Source: Brachionus rotundiformis
Taxonomy: Eukaryota > Rotifera > Eurotatoria > Ploima > Brachionidae
Direction of reading: 5' to 3'
DNA length: 64,000 bases
NCBI GenBank assembly: GCA_016802295.1
Contig: JAESIW010000207.1
Coordinates: forward strand, 1,927,960-1,991,959
Position numbers and translations under genes: made by a program. Positions 1 through 12,466 of the stretch are shown one piece after another; within the stretch, counting starts at the first letter, position 1; each line of letters opens with the position of its first letter. A model generated the notes under the pieces. The model worked only from the letters and a program-made list of their open reading frames with translations, did no database searches and had not been told where the DNA came from.

Positions 1-670
1 GCTTCATGACAGTGTTTCTGTCACTTGAGTTGTTGATGGGCTTGCCGGCTATTTCCAGTATGCGGTCATAGTCGCGCAAGCCGCCCAAATGAGCGGGCGA
101 GTTCGGCTCGACGTTCTTGACAAAGCAGCCGTTGTTTGTGTAGGCTACGTAAAATCCGTAGCCGTCGTACTTGGGCCATGTGAGCAAGTGGCACAGACGC
201 GGCTCGCTCTCTGGTTTGCTGTTGCCCTGGTGAGGTATGTTCGGATTGAACAACGGGCTTTGGTAGTTTTTTAGCATTACGCTGCCTGTTTGCTTGCCAA
301 AGTCCACTTTTTTGCCATACTTTTTCCTAAACTCATCTATGTAGTCGGCGTTGATGACCACCAGCTCGATGCGTTTGTCCCGCTTGAGACAATCGCGGAT
401 GAGCTTGAACACATAGTCGAACTTTTCGTACTCTACGTGCCGGTTGTTGACCCTGATGATGAGGTCGTTGGGCAGGACGCCGGCGTAGTGGGCCGGCGAG
501 CCGAGCTCCACCTGCCGGATCAGGTTCGTCGGCTGGCCCTCGACCCTGTTGCTCTTGAGGATCAGGCCCAGGCCGTTGTACGTGCTCCACTCGTTCATCA
601 CGCATCTGCGCAGCTCTGTCCTGTCGCTGACAATGACAGGCGTTTGGCTTGGCTCGCTTAAAGATGGCAT
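1..670 (-). CDS. NHERF-like protein with two PDZ domains (5' part; runs off left edge)
   Basis: Reading leftward from the ATG at 670 the frame stays open to the window edge (over 220 residues), and an in-frame TAA lies 27-30 bases upstream of the ATG. The first PDZ (about residues 20-105) has the GLGLIL carboxylate-binding loop. The second starts near residue 157 with RLCHL, then YGFYV and a GLRDYDRILEIAG segment, typical of NHERF/PDZK1 PDZ domains. Such proteins tether membrane transporters and receptors to the cortical cytoskeleton through C-terminal peptide ligands. The exon is clearly GC-richer than its surroundings. The PDZ fold is certain; the NHERF assignment is by motif similarity. 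The 3' part, including any ERM-binding tail, is outside the window. Confidence 0.85.
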   Translation of the reverse strand, partial: MPSLSEPSQTPVIVSDRTELRRCVMNEWSTYNGLGLILKSNRVEGQPTNLIRQVELGSPAHYAGVLPNDLIIRVNNRHVEYEKFDYVFKLIRDCLKRDKRIELVVINADYIDEFRKKYGKKVDFGKQTGSVMLKNYQSPLFNPNIPHQGNSKPESEPRLCHLLTWPKYDGYGFYVAYTNNGCFVKNVEPNSPAHLGGLRDYDRILEIAGKPINNSSDRNTVMK

Positions 671-3600
671 TTGGCACTCTTGATTCTCTCCTTTAATTTA
701 CTTTATATATTTTTTAATTTTAATAGTTTTTTTTTTTGGCAATAGTTTAACACAAAGAAAGCTACAATCAACCCATAAGGTTTCTCTGTTAATTCATTTT
801 TTGTCAGCGCTTTTGTTCGCTCAGTGTTGTGGTATCCAAAACGAATTTCGACAAGGCAGTTTACTCACACCAATCACTTGCACACACACATATAAAACTA
901 TTTTTTTTTTATTTTTTTTAATTTTTATAAAATTATATAAAAAAATTTTTTTTTATTTTTTTTTTTTAAATCTAAAACCTTTTAAGAAAAAATAAAATTG
1001 TTTTTTAACTTTTGAATAGAGTATTTTATTTTTTGTGTTTTATTTTATTGGCAACTTGGCAAAAATTAATTTTCTAAGGTAGCTCAAGAAGTGTTTATCT
1101 TGTTCGGATATTCGCCCACCACCACCACAATTTAGAATAAAATAAATAAAAATCGAGAAAACTTTTCTTTAATTTAATCTCAAAAATAATTAATTATAAC
1201 TTTGGAATAGTTTGTTGGAACATGGAGAGTGTAGTGAGCTGATGACATTATGATCAAATGTTAGTTAGGCGAGATACTTGATCTAGATTAATTGGGCTCA
1301 TTTTTACCTACAAATTTTAGTAGAAAATTTATTCTAAGCTTTGGGAAAAACAAAAAAACAAAAATAGATATGTTAGACCGAGTGCTTGGTATCTCGCTAA
1401 GATCTCTGCTACTTTTCTATAGACTATCTTGGAAATACTTGAAAATACTCCACTAAGAAAACAAGATACTTGGCCATGTGAGCTTTAGTTTTAATTTAAA
1501 AATTTCAAGATAATAAAAAATAAAATAAATAAAATCTTAAAAAAATTTTTGCTCTATCAAAGATATAGTGGTTGTCTGTTTGTCAAATGATTAAAAACAT
1601 TTTTTTTCCTAATTGCATTTTTGAACAAATAATAGGATATTTTTTAAATCAAATTTTAGGAAATAATTAAATTAATCCTCACAAAAGAGAAAAATTAATC
1701 TAAAAAAAAAAGTATTTTTTGTTCACTACACATGGCTACATTGCATACTAACAAATTATCACTACTATCTTTTTTAAATTTTTACTGAGGTCTCGAAGAT
1801 TTAGTTTTATTTTTTATCTAAACTAATATTAAAAATTTAAATTTAGTCAAATTAGGATTTAATTTTTAAAACTTAGAGTGCTATTGTTAAATTTTGAATT
1901 TATTCTAAACCAAAGTTTTATATTCTTTTAAATCAAGATTAAAACTAGGCAAACAAATCTGGATTTTACTATTAGCTAACTTGTTGTAAGACCCAGATAG
2001 GTAGTTTTTCTAAAAATAAGAGTCAAATGAGCTTGGTTTAGGTAAAAGCAAAAGTGAAAATTGATACAATTTGTTTATAACTCCCAAAACAAATTTCTAT
2101 TTGGTCACATATTTTTCAACATCGTGCTCAAAATTTACACTAATTGTTTGACTTTGGGCAATATTTATCAAAAAATTGAAATTGACCGAATAAGCCTCTT
2201 AAGTTTCCTGTCCACTATTTATTTCAACTGTTCAATTGACCAACTATCATGTCTAGGCCAATTAGCCATCAAATAGACTTAACAATCAATCGTGATCTAT
2301 ATCATTTGAATACTAAAATATGGAAAAAAAAATTCATTTACGATTACGTAAAAGCTCACCTAGTAGTTTGGGCCGCTTAAATATTTAACTTATGTATTAT
2401 TTTAATCGATTTATTAAATTTTCTAATCTAAAAGAGTTAAATTTCAATTTGGAAATAAAATGTCACTTTTCTTTTCTATTAAATTGAGTTTAAAAGCAAA
2501 AAAACTTAGAAGAAAATTTTACCTGAGTAAGTTTTATACCTTAATATTCAAGTATTATGTTACATATAAAATAAATATTTAAAATTGTTTATTTACTCTT
2601 AAAATATAATTAATGATTTAAGTTACTACTTTTTTTTTTTAAATTAAAATAAAAACTTGATCAGGTCACTAGGAAAGACGCCACTCTACCTGATTAAAAT
2701 AATCCAACATTATTATTTGTAGGAATTCGACGCTTTTGCATGATTTGGACACTGGAGATTCTACTTTGATTAATTAAAACAAAAATTCTACAAATTAAAC
2801 AAAACAAAAACTTAATTGCATGATCTAAATTGCTGCCTATTTCAAGATTCTCCCTAATTGATCGAGTGAAGCTCCAAAATTTCAAAATTTTTCTAACCTG
2901 TTTTTAGAAATTAGACCCTGCGACAATTGTCGTATGTGAGTAGTTCTAGCTTTATTATACACTTGGTTACTGAACCAACAGTAAATTTGATTTAACAAAT
3001 TCAAGAACCAATGTCAGTAAATTATGTTTAAAAAAATAAATTTTATTTTATGCTTTTAAATAAATCACTTTTTAACAAAAAAAAATAAAAAACTATTTTG
3101 ATCTTCAGGTAAATTTAGGCCTATACACAAGCTTAACTAAATATAGGTATTTATTTGAAAATAAAAATAAGATCTTTAAATATTTCATGTAGTTGCTAAA
3201 ATAAACATAGATAATGATTGAATATTAAACTTATTAGCGATCATGTCCAAAATAATTGATCCTTTGACAAAAATTTATCCAAAAATAAATTTTAAAAAAT
3301 TTACAAATTTTGGTTTACTCTACCTAGAATAAATATTTGAATGTTTACAGTTGTCTATTCAAATGATTAGATTTTACCTAAGTGTTTTTAAACTGGAACA
3401 TTCGAAACAAATTTTCAACTAATTATCAATATTTTATGTTAAATTTAAATTAAAAAAATTGAAAAAAAGCTCTGTGCCAACAAAATGAATAGAGGCGATG
3501 CTTGAAAAATCAGAAAGACATAATTTTTTATAATAAAATGCAGTTTGTTATTTTGAAAATTATTTTTTTTTTTAAAGAAAGGTAATTTTTTAATTTTATT

Positions 3601-3825
3601 TCTATGATTTTCCAAATGGAATTTTCATGAGACACAATTTTAACAACAAAAAAAAACCGATATTCTAATTAAATTTGTATGTCAAAGCTATTTTTTACGA
3701 ATTTCATCAAATTTATTACCATTAAAAAATAAATCAATTGAATATAGTGAAAAATTATATCTATAGAAAATTTTTATTATTTTCATTTTTTGTAAAATAT
3801 TGAATTATTATTTAAAAACTGTAGA
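671..3825. other. AT-rich spacer, no gene seen
   Basis: About 3.1 kb of AT-rich DNA with many poly(A)/poly(T) runs and dense stops in all frames. The few 60-70 codon open stretches (for example 2061-2276) have biased, low-complexity translations and no splice partners. The first 100-200 bp presumably hold the promoter and 5' UTR of the PDZ gene, but I see no definable element. Confidence 0.6.
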
Positions 3826-3898
3826 GGGGATGTAGCTCAAATGGTAGAGCGCTCGCTTAGCATGCGAGAGGTACCGGGATCGATACCCGGCATCTCCA
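3826..3898 (+). tRNA. tRNA-Ala (anticodon AGC)
   Basis: A 73-nt cloverleaf including discriminator A. The acceptor pairs GGGGATG with CATCTCC with one G-T wobble. D-stem GCTC/GAGC, anticodon stem CTCGC/GCGAG around loop TTAGCAT (anticodon AGC), T-stem CCGGG/CCCGG. There is no intron. Box A (GTAGCTCAAATGG) and box B (GGGATCGATACC) read as intact internal promoters. It is followed after one base by tRNA-His with no T-run between them, so the two may be transcribed together. Confidence 0.97.
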
Positions 3899-3899
3899 G

Positions 3900-3971
3900 G
3901 CCGTGATAGTATAGTGGTTAGTACTTCTCGTTGTGGCCGAGACAACCCAGTTTCGAATACTGGTCACGGCA
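3900..3971 (+). tRNA. tRNA-His (anticodon GTG)
   Basis: A 72-nt cloverleaf: acceptor GCCGTGA/TCACGGC, anticodon stem TCTCG/CGAGA around loop TTGTGGC (anticodon GTG), T-stem CCAGT/ACTGG with loop TTCGAAT. The base just upstream (3899) is a G, the residue tRNA-His carries at position -1, although eukaryotes normally add it after transcription with Thg1. A T6 run starting three bases after the 3' end looks like the Pol III terminator for the Ala-His pair. Confidence 0.96.
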
Positions 3972-3973
3972 TA

Positions 3974-3979
3974 TTTTTT
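3974..3979 (+). terminator. Pol III T6 terminator of the tRNA-Ala/His pair
   Basis: Six consecutive T residues directly downstream of tRNA-His. No comparable T-run separates the two tRNAs, so this is the first canonical Pol III stop after both. Confidence 0.7.
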
Positions 3980-4727
3980 CAACATAAATTTGTTTTCATT
4001 AGTCTAAAGTTAAAAAGATATTAAAAATAGATCTTAAAAATATTAAAACAAGGATTAAAACTTAATCAATGAAAAATATATATTTTTTTTTTAATTTAAA
4101 TTTCTTTTTAAAATGGGACATAAAATTTATTACGATATGAAATATTAACAAATTCATTACACTTTGATTATAAGTATATATTTAATTTTTTATTTATATC
4201 AACACTTAATCCAAACAATATGTTATTTGCTTTTAATTATATTTCATTTTAATGATAGTAGAGGAACTATCTTTTGCAAAAGGGAGACATAAATACTTGT
4301 TTATTTTTTTAATTCTAAATATTTTTAATCTTAGAATGAAATTTTTTGTCTCCAATTAGTAAAAAATAACAATTCTGTTTATATAAATAAATGATTTGAA
4401 ATATCAAATAAATTTTAACAAAAATTTTTAAATAATTTTAATAAATAGAATACTTGAGAGAATCGATTATTAAAAAACATTTCTAAATTAATTTTAAATT
4501 AAAAATTATGTTCAAAGAAATTAATTTTCTATAATTATTAAAATTATCTAATAGCTCTCTTATTGAGTGATAAAAATTATAGCTTTTAAATATATATATC
4601 ATCACTATTTTTAGAATTACGAAATTAAACTGATAAAAATTATATTTGGAAAGAATATAAATGTTGTTCATTAAACCAGATTACAACTTATCATCTTAAA
4701 TTGGAAAAAATCACAAGAATCATAAAA
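3980..4727. other. AT-rich spacer between tRNAs and the TMBIM gene
   Basis: No coding, RNA or repeat signature seen. The last hundred or so bases should contain the TMBIM promoter and 5' UTR. Confidence 0.5.
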
Positions 4728-5779
4728 ATGAAAAACAAGGCTTACATACCTGATGAAAATGAAATTGTTCAAAGTCAAAAGGCGCCTTACACTCTTTCGG
4801 AGCCAGTTGTAGTGACCCCTCAGAACATTAATGGTCAAGATTTTACTTGAAAAAACTAATTTAAAAAAAATTTATATAAAAATTTTAAGATTTGGAAAAA
4901 GGCACTGTAGCTTCTACCAGTTCACAGTCAGGTGATAAATGGGGAGATTTCGAATCGTTGAATGACAAAGTCATACGGATAAAATTCATTCGAAAAGTTT
5001 ATCTAATTCTAACAGCTCAACTTATTTTTACTTTTGGCATTGTATCAATATTTGTTTTAGTGTAATTATGTTATATTTTTATATATTTATTTAAAATTAA
5101 TTTTAAAAAAAAGTGACTCGGTCAAAAAGTTTGCACAATCTTCCATTGGTTTGTATTTTTATTTAGTATCATAGTAAGAATTCGAAATATTGATTTATCT
5201 TTCCTGTTTATAATTAAATTTTTAGTTGTCTTTTTGTAACATGCTTGATAATTTCTATGTGTGCTTCTGGACTGCGGAAAGTTCCATACAATTACATACT
5301 TTTGGGATCAATTGTAATTAAAAAGCTTAAAATTAAATAAATTTATTTATCTTGAAGCTGATTTTAAGACAGTTAGTATGACTTATATGATGTCGATGAT
5401 TAGTGCTTACCACGATACCCAGATTGTCTTCATTGCAATCGGTATAACCATGTTCCTAACTCTGAGTATAACTGTCTTTTCCATGCAAACAAAATACGAC
5501 TTTACTCAAAATTGCTGGTTCGTTTTGGTTGTCTTGTCGTATACTGTTCTGGGTTTTGGTATAGCATGTATTATATACCGGGATAATATAATGATAGCTG
5601 TTTATGGCGGTCTAGGTGCTCTTATGATGTCCTTATTTTTGGCTTTTGATACCCAAGCTTTAGTAGGCAATAAAAAATACAAATTCAATCCTGAGAACTA
5701 TTTTGATGCTGCATTACAATTATATTTAGATATCTGCTATATATTTTTATATATTTTACAAATGCTCGGCAAAAAATAA
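4728..5779 (+). CDS. TMBIM/Lifeguard family membrane protein (Bax inhibitor-1 superfamily)
   Basis: Five exons: 4728-4833, 4890-5061, 5114-5173, 5226-5313, 5369-5779, with all phases consistent, giving 278 residues. Introns are only 52-56 bp. The spliced protein has a short hydrophilic N-terminus, KFIRKVYLILTAQL at the first membrane segment, then six or seven hydrophobic segments. The C-terminal AFDTQALVGNKKY, NPENYFDAALQLYLDI and terminal LQMLGKK are Lifeguard signatures, including the aspartates linked to pH-gated calcium leak in the family. Such proteins sit in ER, Golgi or plasma membrane and modulate calcium and cell death. Exon 5 must begin at ACA (5369), because the earlier AG at 5356-5357 would create an immediate stop. 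Confidence 0.93.
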
Positions 5780-7684
5780 TTTAATTTAATTTGCTAAGAG
5801 AATTTTGTTTTCTTTAAAGATTATTTTTAGTTTTAATTATATTGATTAAAATTTTAGATAATATTATAAAAATAAATACATCTAATAACAAGTTTTTGTT
5901 CAAATTTATACAACTAAAAAATGAATCAACAATTTTTTAAATTTTAAAATTTTTTAAAAATGGTCTGGTCGCCAGATTGACATTATTTTCAATTACTTTA
6001 ATTGTTTTTATTGATAATACAATTATTTTAGAGATGAATACTTCTCTAATTGCATAATAAAAAAATTATTAATTTATGTTCATTAAAATTATTTATTTTA
6101 ATTCTAATTTTAAAATAATTTAATATGTTTTTTCTTCAAATATAGCACTCTTAAATTTTAAAAAATGTTTCTGAAAATCGAAGATTATCTTAATCATGTC
6201 TTAATCAATTTGTTAATTTTTTTAATTAAGTTAGTTTCAAATTATCCACGAGGAATTTTTCATTCTAAAAAATTAATATGTTAAAATAATAGCAGTTTTT
6301 AAATAGATTAAAAGCAATTTTTTAATATGAAAAAAATATATATCTCAATAATTTATTATCAATATTGAGCAACACGTATCTGAACAAAATATTGAATTTT
6401 TTTATTTAAAAGTTTGTTTTTTAACCAAATCTAATTGTAAAAATTAAATTATTCTCCTTTATTTAGCATTAAGTCTAGATTAAAAATTAAAATCAACACA
6501 AATTGGCCTATTTCAAAATTTACCTAAACATATAAATTGTTGTTAGGCAAAATTAAATCTGATTTAAAAATTATTTTAATTATTACATAGTAAAACTAAA
6601 TGGCTAATTTTAGTAGATTTATCACTCAAATAATATACAAACTTTAAGATTTAAGGCTTTAAATGATTCGTAAAATTATAGCGCCGATGATGTTTTAAAT
6701 ATTTACATAACTTAGGCTTATATATTTGAACAAAATATAATATAATGAATCATTTGATCCAAAGCAAATACAATATTTGTATCTGTTTTGTTATGTAGAT
6801 AGATTAAGGTTACAATTGCATTAAACTTACTCTAGAATTACCCTATAATCAGATATGAAGAAATAACAAAAATTATTATCTAAAAACCAAAAATACTGAA
6901 GTTAAAAATTTTTTAATCATAAAACAGGGTCTATTTTAACTAATTAATTTATCAGTTAATGTTTACCAAGTCAAACAATTGTATCAAAACTGAAATAAAC
7001 AAACCAATTTTCAAGGAAAACGCTGAAATTTAGTTTGTTTTTTATCATTTATTCTTGTGAATATTTCTTTATAGCTAAAGAATATATAAAAATACTTTTT
7101 TTATGAAAATTGAAATTATCAAAAACGCATGACCAAAGAATCTATAATCCAATTTTATGAATAGCAAGAAAAGCTACAATTTAAAGGTCCTGTTGTTAAT
7201 TAAAATTAATAATATTAGATTAGATTTGGCTAGAAAACATCTAATTTCTTTTGCTCTTTCCAAGCAAGCAAACAACCAAGTACTAATTTGAAGTATAATT
7301 ATAATAACAAAATAATTAATAAAAAACCATAATGTGGGTTTTTGTATATTTAAAAACTCATGAAATAAGATAACTAATAACCTGTTGTCGCCTATAAATA
7401 AAATTCTCTTAATTATAAAAATTTAATATATGTTAAGTTAATTATGTCACTGTCAAACAAAAAAATTATCTGACGCTCTACGAGTATTGGATCTGCTGAC
7501 TAAAACTCTCGAATAATAATGTCAATTATTATCGAGAATAAAATCAAATATTTGTTTTAATAATCTAGAATTACATCATTCATCATTTAAGGTTATTGTT
7601 TTTTAAAAAATCATAATTTTTTTTAAAAAGATAAAAAAAAGGTAAACTTAACAAAATTTATTATTTTCAAATGTTTTACTCAAA
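5780..7684. other. AT-rich spacer, no gene seen
   Basis: Frequent stops on both strands. An AATAAA near 5870 is a reasonable polyadenylation signal for the TMBIM gene. Nothing else recognisable. Confidence 0.5.
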
Positions 7685-10600
7685 ATGAACAATTCTCTTC
7701 ATAATTTGATTGATTTATCATTAGAGTCTGAGAACGCCACTGAGTCAACCTCTGATTTAGACTTTGTTAATAAGCTATCTCTTTACCTATCCAAGAGGCA
7801 GTCCGTAATCTGTAACCAAAATGTACAGGACGGTCTATTTAGCCCTAACGAGCAGAAATCACCTGCACAAGGTACACTTCTAATAGTCAAACTAATTTCA
7901 TTACTAACCCTAATTGTGTGGTCTTTTTTTAGTTTTTAATTTTGGCTTTACTATGCTAGTAATTAATGACGGAATAATTAAATATTGTCGGACTAGACGG
8001 ACAAAATTAAATAGCATAAATTAACTTTATATTAGTAAAAAAAAAAGAGATCTAAAAATAAAATTTGCATGTAAACAGCTGGATAATTTTTCCCAATTTG
8101 TAGCTACAATTTAATTATTTTGTTTTCCCACTAAACATAGAAAATGATAAAAATGAGTCTAATAGTGAGATTAGTGACATATCTAGCCATCAATTGAGCG
8201 ATCCAAGAGCATCAGGCATTTCTAGGATAACAAAATATTTGTTGCCAAGATCAACCATTCTAAGTGACTCGTTTAGACCGAGTCGGAGATCGGATTTTTC
8301 CAAAGACTGTTCCGATCACAGCCAAACAGCTGCACCTATGATTAATGAGAGTGCATTGGACAAATTTGGATCCATATTCGGTCCAGATCAATCATCTAAG
8401 CTTATTTTTACCAATTATACCTATTTGAATAACGAGACCAAGTGCACCAATGACTCGGCGTCAAGTGAACCAAATGGCGAACAAATGGACTCAGATCAAA
8501 AGAAGAGAAACAAAATTGACGAGTATTACAATCTGGAAATAAAGCAAGCCAGTCTCATAAAATTACTGGCCGATTCGGTGCTTGTCAAGCTGAACAAAGC
8601 TAATGAGAAGAGCTCGCTGTGCGATCCGGATGACATTGGCAAAGTGTTTATTATAGTCTCAGAGCTGAAGCAGGCAGCTCTTCTGGTACATGACAGTGTG
8701 AGTGATTTGATTAAGAAACGATTGGTGGACGAATGGCAAGAGAAGCCCTACTTTGGTGACATATTGACCAAGTACTACAGATACTACAAGATTTACAAAG
8801 CGGTCTTGTCCAAGTACCCTAATGTCCAAATCAATTTGGCCAATTTGATGAAGAAAAAAAATTTTGCTTCTAATTTGAAAAAAATATTGGTAAAAAAAAA
8901 CTTGGTTTAAAACCCTCCCTTGAAAAAATAATTAAACTTAAGGATGCTGAGGCTCAAAGCTTCGAAAATGTTAATCGTCTTGACATGCTTTTTGACCGCT
9001 TGGTCGATTATCCCAGACGCATCATCCAATTATTGCAAAGCTATGCGAAACTTTTGAACCAAACCACCGAAGAACATTCACAAATTAAGGAAATAATGAG
9101 CCTGTTTAATGAGATTTTTGAATCTTCTAACCAAGATTTGAATAAAATGATAAACTTTCAGCTATGCTATGAAATACAGTACACTTTTGAGCCGCCTTTA
9201 ATGACCATAATTGACCATAATAGACAATTGGTGAAACAAGGTCCTATATTTAAAGTGGCAAAACGAGACGGTGACTTGCTTTTAAGACATTTAGCATTGG
9301 TAAATGCCCAAATACAGCACAATTATGGCACTATATTTTATTTAATCTTTTAATTTAGTTCACCGATATTCTTCTAGTATGCCATTGTGACAGAATTAAG
9401 CGCAAACTAGTGCTAAAGTACCAGATAGAAACCAGTACCATAAAGCTAGTGGAAAACTCAAGTCATTTTGACGAGCTTATGTTCAGGATCATAACTTCAG
9501 ACCAAAATAACGAATTTAAGGCTGAGTATGAAATTTAATAAACTATTAATTTATTTATCAATTTATTTTTTATTTTTAAATTTTCTCAGTAAATTAAAAG
9601 ATAAAGAAGAATGGATGAAAGCGTTCAAAAAAGTTAAAAATATAACAGCGACTAATTTTGAAGAGGTCGTTTTTACCCCTAATAAAGACCAAATTGGAGT
9701 AATTTTATTTTATTTTTATCTATCAAAATAAATAAGAGACACTCGAGCAATGGATAATAATTTTTTGGATTTTGAAAACAAAAGTTAAATATTTAATTAA
9801 GCTAGTTGATTAAGTGCAATAATTTAATTTTTTTTCGTTTAAATCTAAAAGCTCTTAAAAGTATATAGGATGAAAAAACTATAAGTTTTTAAAATTTTCA
9901 AGATTTGATTTTTAAAAAAATCTTTAATTATCTTTTATTAAAATTAAAAAAAAAAAAACAAAAATTTGATCATACTCATAAATTTTTTTATTAAAATAAT
10001 AAAATTAATAAAGAGTAACTTCAGTAAATGACCCACGTTTGGTTATTTACGAAGCTTGGAGACAGTTCTATGTTCTATGTCTCTCAAACTTGTTTTTAAA
10101 ACCATTATCTGTTCTAGATTTACGAATTTCTGCTGGAAGTTTGTTCCATCCTTTCAGCATTCTATTTGAAAAAAAGTTTTCTCTTCTTGTGGACCACTTC
10201 TAATTGACCGAGTCTGGCCAGTCTGCGTGAGTGAGTTAGCAGGCATGTTTGGATGAAACCAATTTAAATAGATTCTTAAAAATCTTTACAAAATAATTTT
10301 TGAGCATGATATTTAATTTTGATAATTAACTTCAATTTATCTAGTTTATAAAGCCATTATGAGTAAATTTTCAAATTTTATCATAGGTTTAGATAATTTT
10401 TGTCTTATCTATTTTATAAATTATTTTCTTTATACATCGCCTACAAGGCGTCCAATGAAATAAATAAATAAATAAAATAAATAAAATTAATCTAACATTT
10501 TAAAAAAAGACCATTTATCTTGCCATAAAAATAAAGATAAACTAATTAAGTTTTTATTAGAGTTCTTCTTTTTATACCGTAATTAACTTAATTAAATGCT

Positions 10601-11803
10601 CCCAACAAAATAGACTAATTCTAAAATATTTTTATATTAATCTAATTTTTATCAAAAATTATGTTTTGAAAGACTGTTCCACCTATATGGGTCAAAGATA
10701 GTGCTCAAACAAGCTGTTCAGGCTGTAGTGAAAGTTTTAGCGCTTTCAAGCGGCGACACCATTGTCGCACATGTGGCAAATTGTTCTGTCACGCGTGCTG
10801 TTCAATGTTCATTCCAGTGAAGTTTAACCAGTACCAAAAAAATATCCGAGTATGCAACGAGTGCTATACTCCTCTCAAAACCCAATACGAACGTCATTTG
10901 TCATCTGACCATCTTGTTTCCACGCCAACTAGCCCGAGCATGTTCAATCAAATCTTAAACACCGTCTGGTCCAAGTCAAGCAAAAGTATGAGTGAAATAG
11001 AAGTGAAAGAAAATGAGGAAATTGTCAATCCACCTGAAAATGAGGAAAAGAAAATTGAGTTAATTGATTTAAACGAATTGTTTCGGCCATCGTATGAAAA
11101 GCCAAGTCGCAAGGCAATTAGGTGTTCGTCCTCGAGTCGGTCGATCAAGACCGACTCGAACCACGAAAACGATTCCTTTAGTTCATTTACAGATGAGGAA
11201 ACAATCAAGTCAGTCAACGGGTCTGATCAAATTTTGGACAAACAAGAAGTGAGTCAAGTTTGGAAAACTATGGAAAGAATTCAAAAACCTATCATACCCC
11301 CTAAGCCGAGACAAACAAGTTCGAAAACATCAAAAATTTTTACCAAGCGAGAGCCTGTTTGCCAAGAATATGGCTTTGTGAAAAAAGTTCAGCTAAACAA
11401 AGAGATTGAGAGCGAATCAGAGGACAGACCGGATATTTCCAAGATAGAAAAATGGGAACGCGTGTTCATTGTGCTTTTCTCGGACCAAACAATTGGCATC
11501 TGTTCAGGTCCAGCAGAGATAACTATGTGCAGATTGGTTATACCTTTGAATCATTACAAATTAAAAAGCTTGGATGATACTAGCTTTGAGCTGGAGAGAA
11601 GTGCCACAGATGGGGTAAATGTTTCAAATCAAACGTGTGCTACGAGCTTTAAGCGAAAAATTTTCGAGGCTAATTTCCAAATTATGTTCCAAAATAAAGA
11701 ACTAAAGTAAATCATTTTTAATAAAAAAAATTTTATTTTTTTAATCTTTGGATTATTATCTAGAACAAAATGGTTTGATCTTATTTTGAGTGAAAAAAAG
11801 TAG
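7685..11803 (+). CDS. FGD-type RhoGEF (DH-PH-FYVE-PH)
   Basis: Seven exons: 7685-7871, 8141-8889, 8943-9299, 9359-9525, 9590-9698, 10673-11706, 11764-11803, phases consistent, 880 residues. A Ser/Asp-rich N-terminus is followed by a DH domain (about 190-380; EYYNLEIKQASLI to RLVDYPRRIIQLLQSYAKLL), a first PH (about 390-515; ends EEWMKAFKKV), and a FYVE zinc finger from residue 529 with all three hallmarks (WVKD, RRHHCR, RVC) and eight zinc-ligand cysteines/histidines. An acidic linker and a second PH ending near the C-terminus (TKWFDLIL) complete it. This is the FGD1-4/6 architecture: a Cdc42 guanine-nucleotide exchange factor recruited to PI3P or other phosphoinositide membranes to shape actin. 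The 974-bp fifth intron carries retroelement debris. Confidence 0.93.
10030..10270 (-). mobile_element. non-LTR retrotransposon remnant (3' end of RT ORF), antisense in the FGD intron
   Basis: On the minus strand this stretch reads FFSNRMLKGWNKLP followed by AEIRKS..NGFKNKFERH, the motif closing the RT ORF of CR1/Jockey-type LINEs (FF..RV...WN.LP..VV......FK..LD). The sequence upstream of FFSNR continues in another frame (TQTGQTRSIRSG), so there is at least one frameshift. It is a dead fragment inside FGD intron 9699-10672. Confidence 0.7.
10436..10497 (+). repeat. LINE-like 3' end: hairpin plus (AAAT)n tail
   Basis: A short hairpin CGCCTACAAGGCG followed by TCCAATGA and a run of AAATAAATAAAT repeats. 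A terminal hairpin followed by a short-unit A-rich tail is typical of CR1/Jockey-group 3' ends. Its orientation is opposite to the neighbouring RT remnant, so it appears to be a separate insertion. Confidence 0.45.
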
Positions 11804-12466
11804 AGCTTATTATTATTTTTTTGTTAAAAATAATTTAAATTTTAATAATTATTGTGTACATTTTAAATTGTTTTTTTATAAAAGAAAATGTGATAAAAAT
11901 AATTTTTATACATTCGGATTTGGTATAATGTCGACCGAATTTTTCAATCCATTGAATATAAATAAAGTATTTTTTATTTTTATAAATAGGTTTTTAAAAA
12001 AGAATAAATTTTTACAATTTTTGACTTTTTTTTCTCAAAAATGTTTATTTTTTTATCAAATAAAAAACTAAAAATTAAGAAATTTTTTCCTTTAAAATTA
12101 ACAAAATCCCAATCATTGAACAAAAATCTTCAAACTTCTTTTATCTTCCACCCCCGGTGGAGCACAAGGCGTTCACAGTTTCCTTTCATTCTACCCTATC
12201 CTTGGCAACAATTTCTGCTTGCCATGTAAGTTTTTTCAGGTCTTTTTCACATGTTCTCCTCTAAGCCATCTTTGATCTTCCAAAAAATGATAAAAAAAAC
12301 TTAAAATTGGGTCTTGGGTTAAGACAAACTAGGATATTTTCCTAGAGCTAAAATTATATGCATTTTTAAATTTTCATATAATCATAAAATATTTCTAAAT
12401 AAATTAAAGTAACTAGTTAACCAAGGAATAATCGTAAGAAATAAACCATCAGTTTTAAATGAGACA
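11804..12466. other. AT-rich spacer between FGD and TMEM248-like genes
   Basis: Mostly low-complexity T/A runs. A less biased patch at 12100-12230 ends in a good donor-like sequence (CCATGTAAGTTTT) and could be a 5' UTR exon of the next gene, but I find no proof. Confidence 0.35.

Noticed and set aside
333..677. Minus-strand ORF of 114 codons (MPNAIFKRAK...)
   Set aside because: It overlaps the PDZ gene in another frame. The PDZ frame gives recognisable domains; this one is Arg/Pro-rich shadow sequence.
2061..2276. 71-codon plus-strand ORF
   Set aside because: Biased AT-rich translation, no motif, no splice partners, in a region with no other coding signal.
11790..12229. Two overlapping plus-strand ORFs (93 and 62 codons)
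   Set aside because: They are Phe/Lys/Asn-rich translations of A/T runs. The first overlaps the last FGD codons in another frame.
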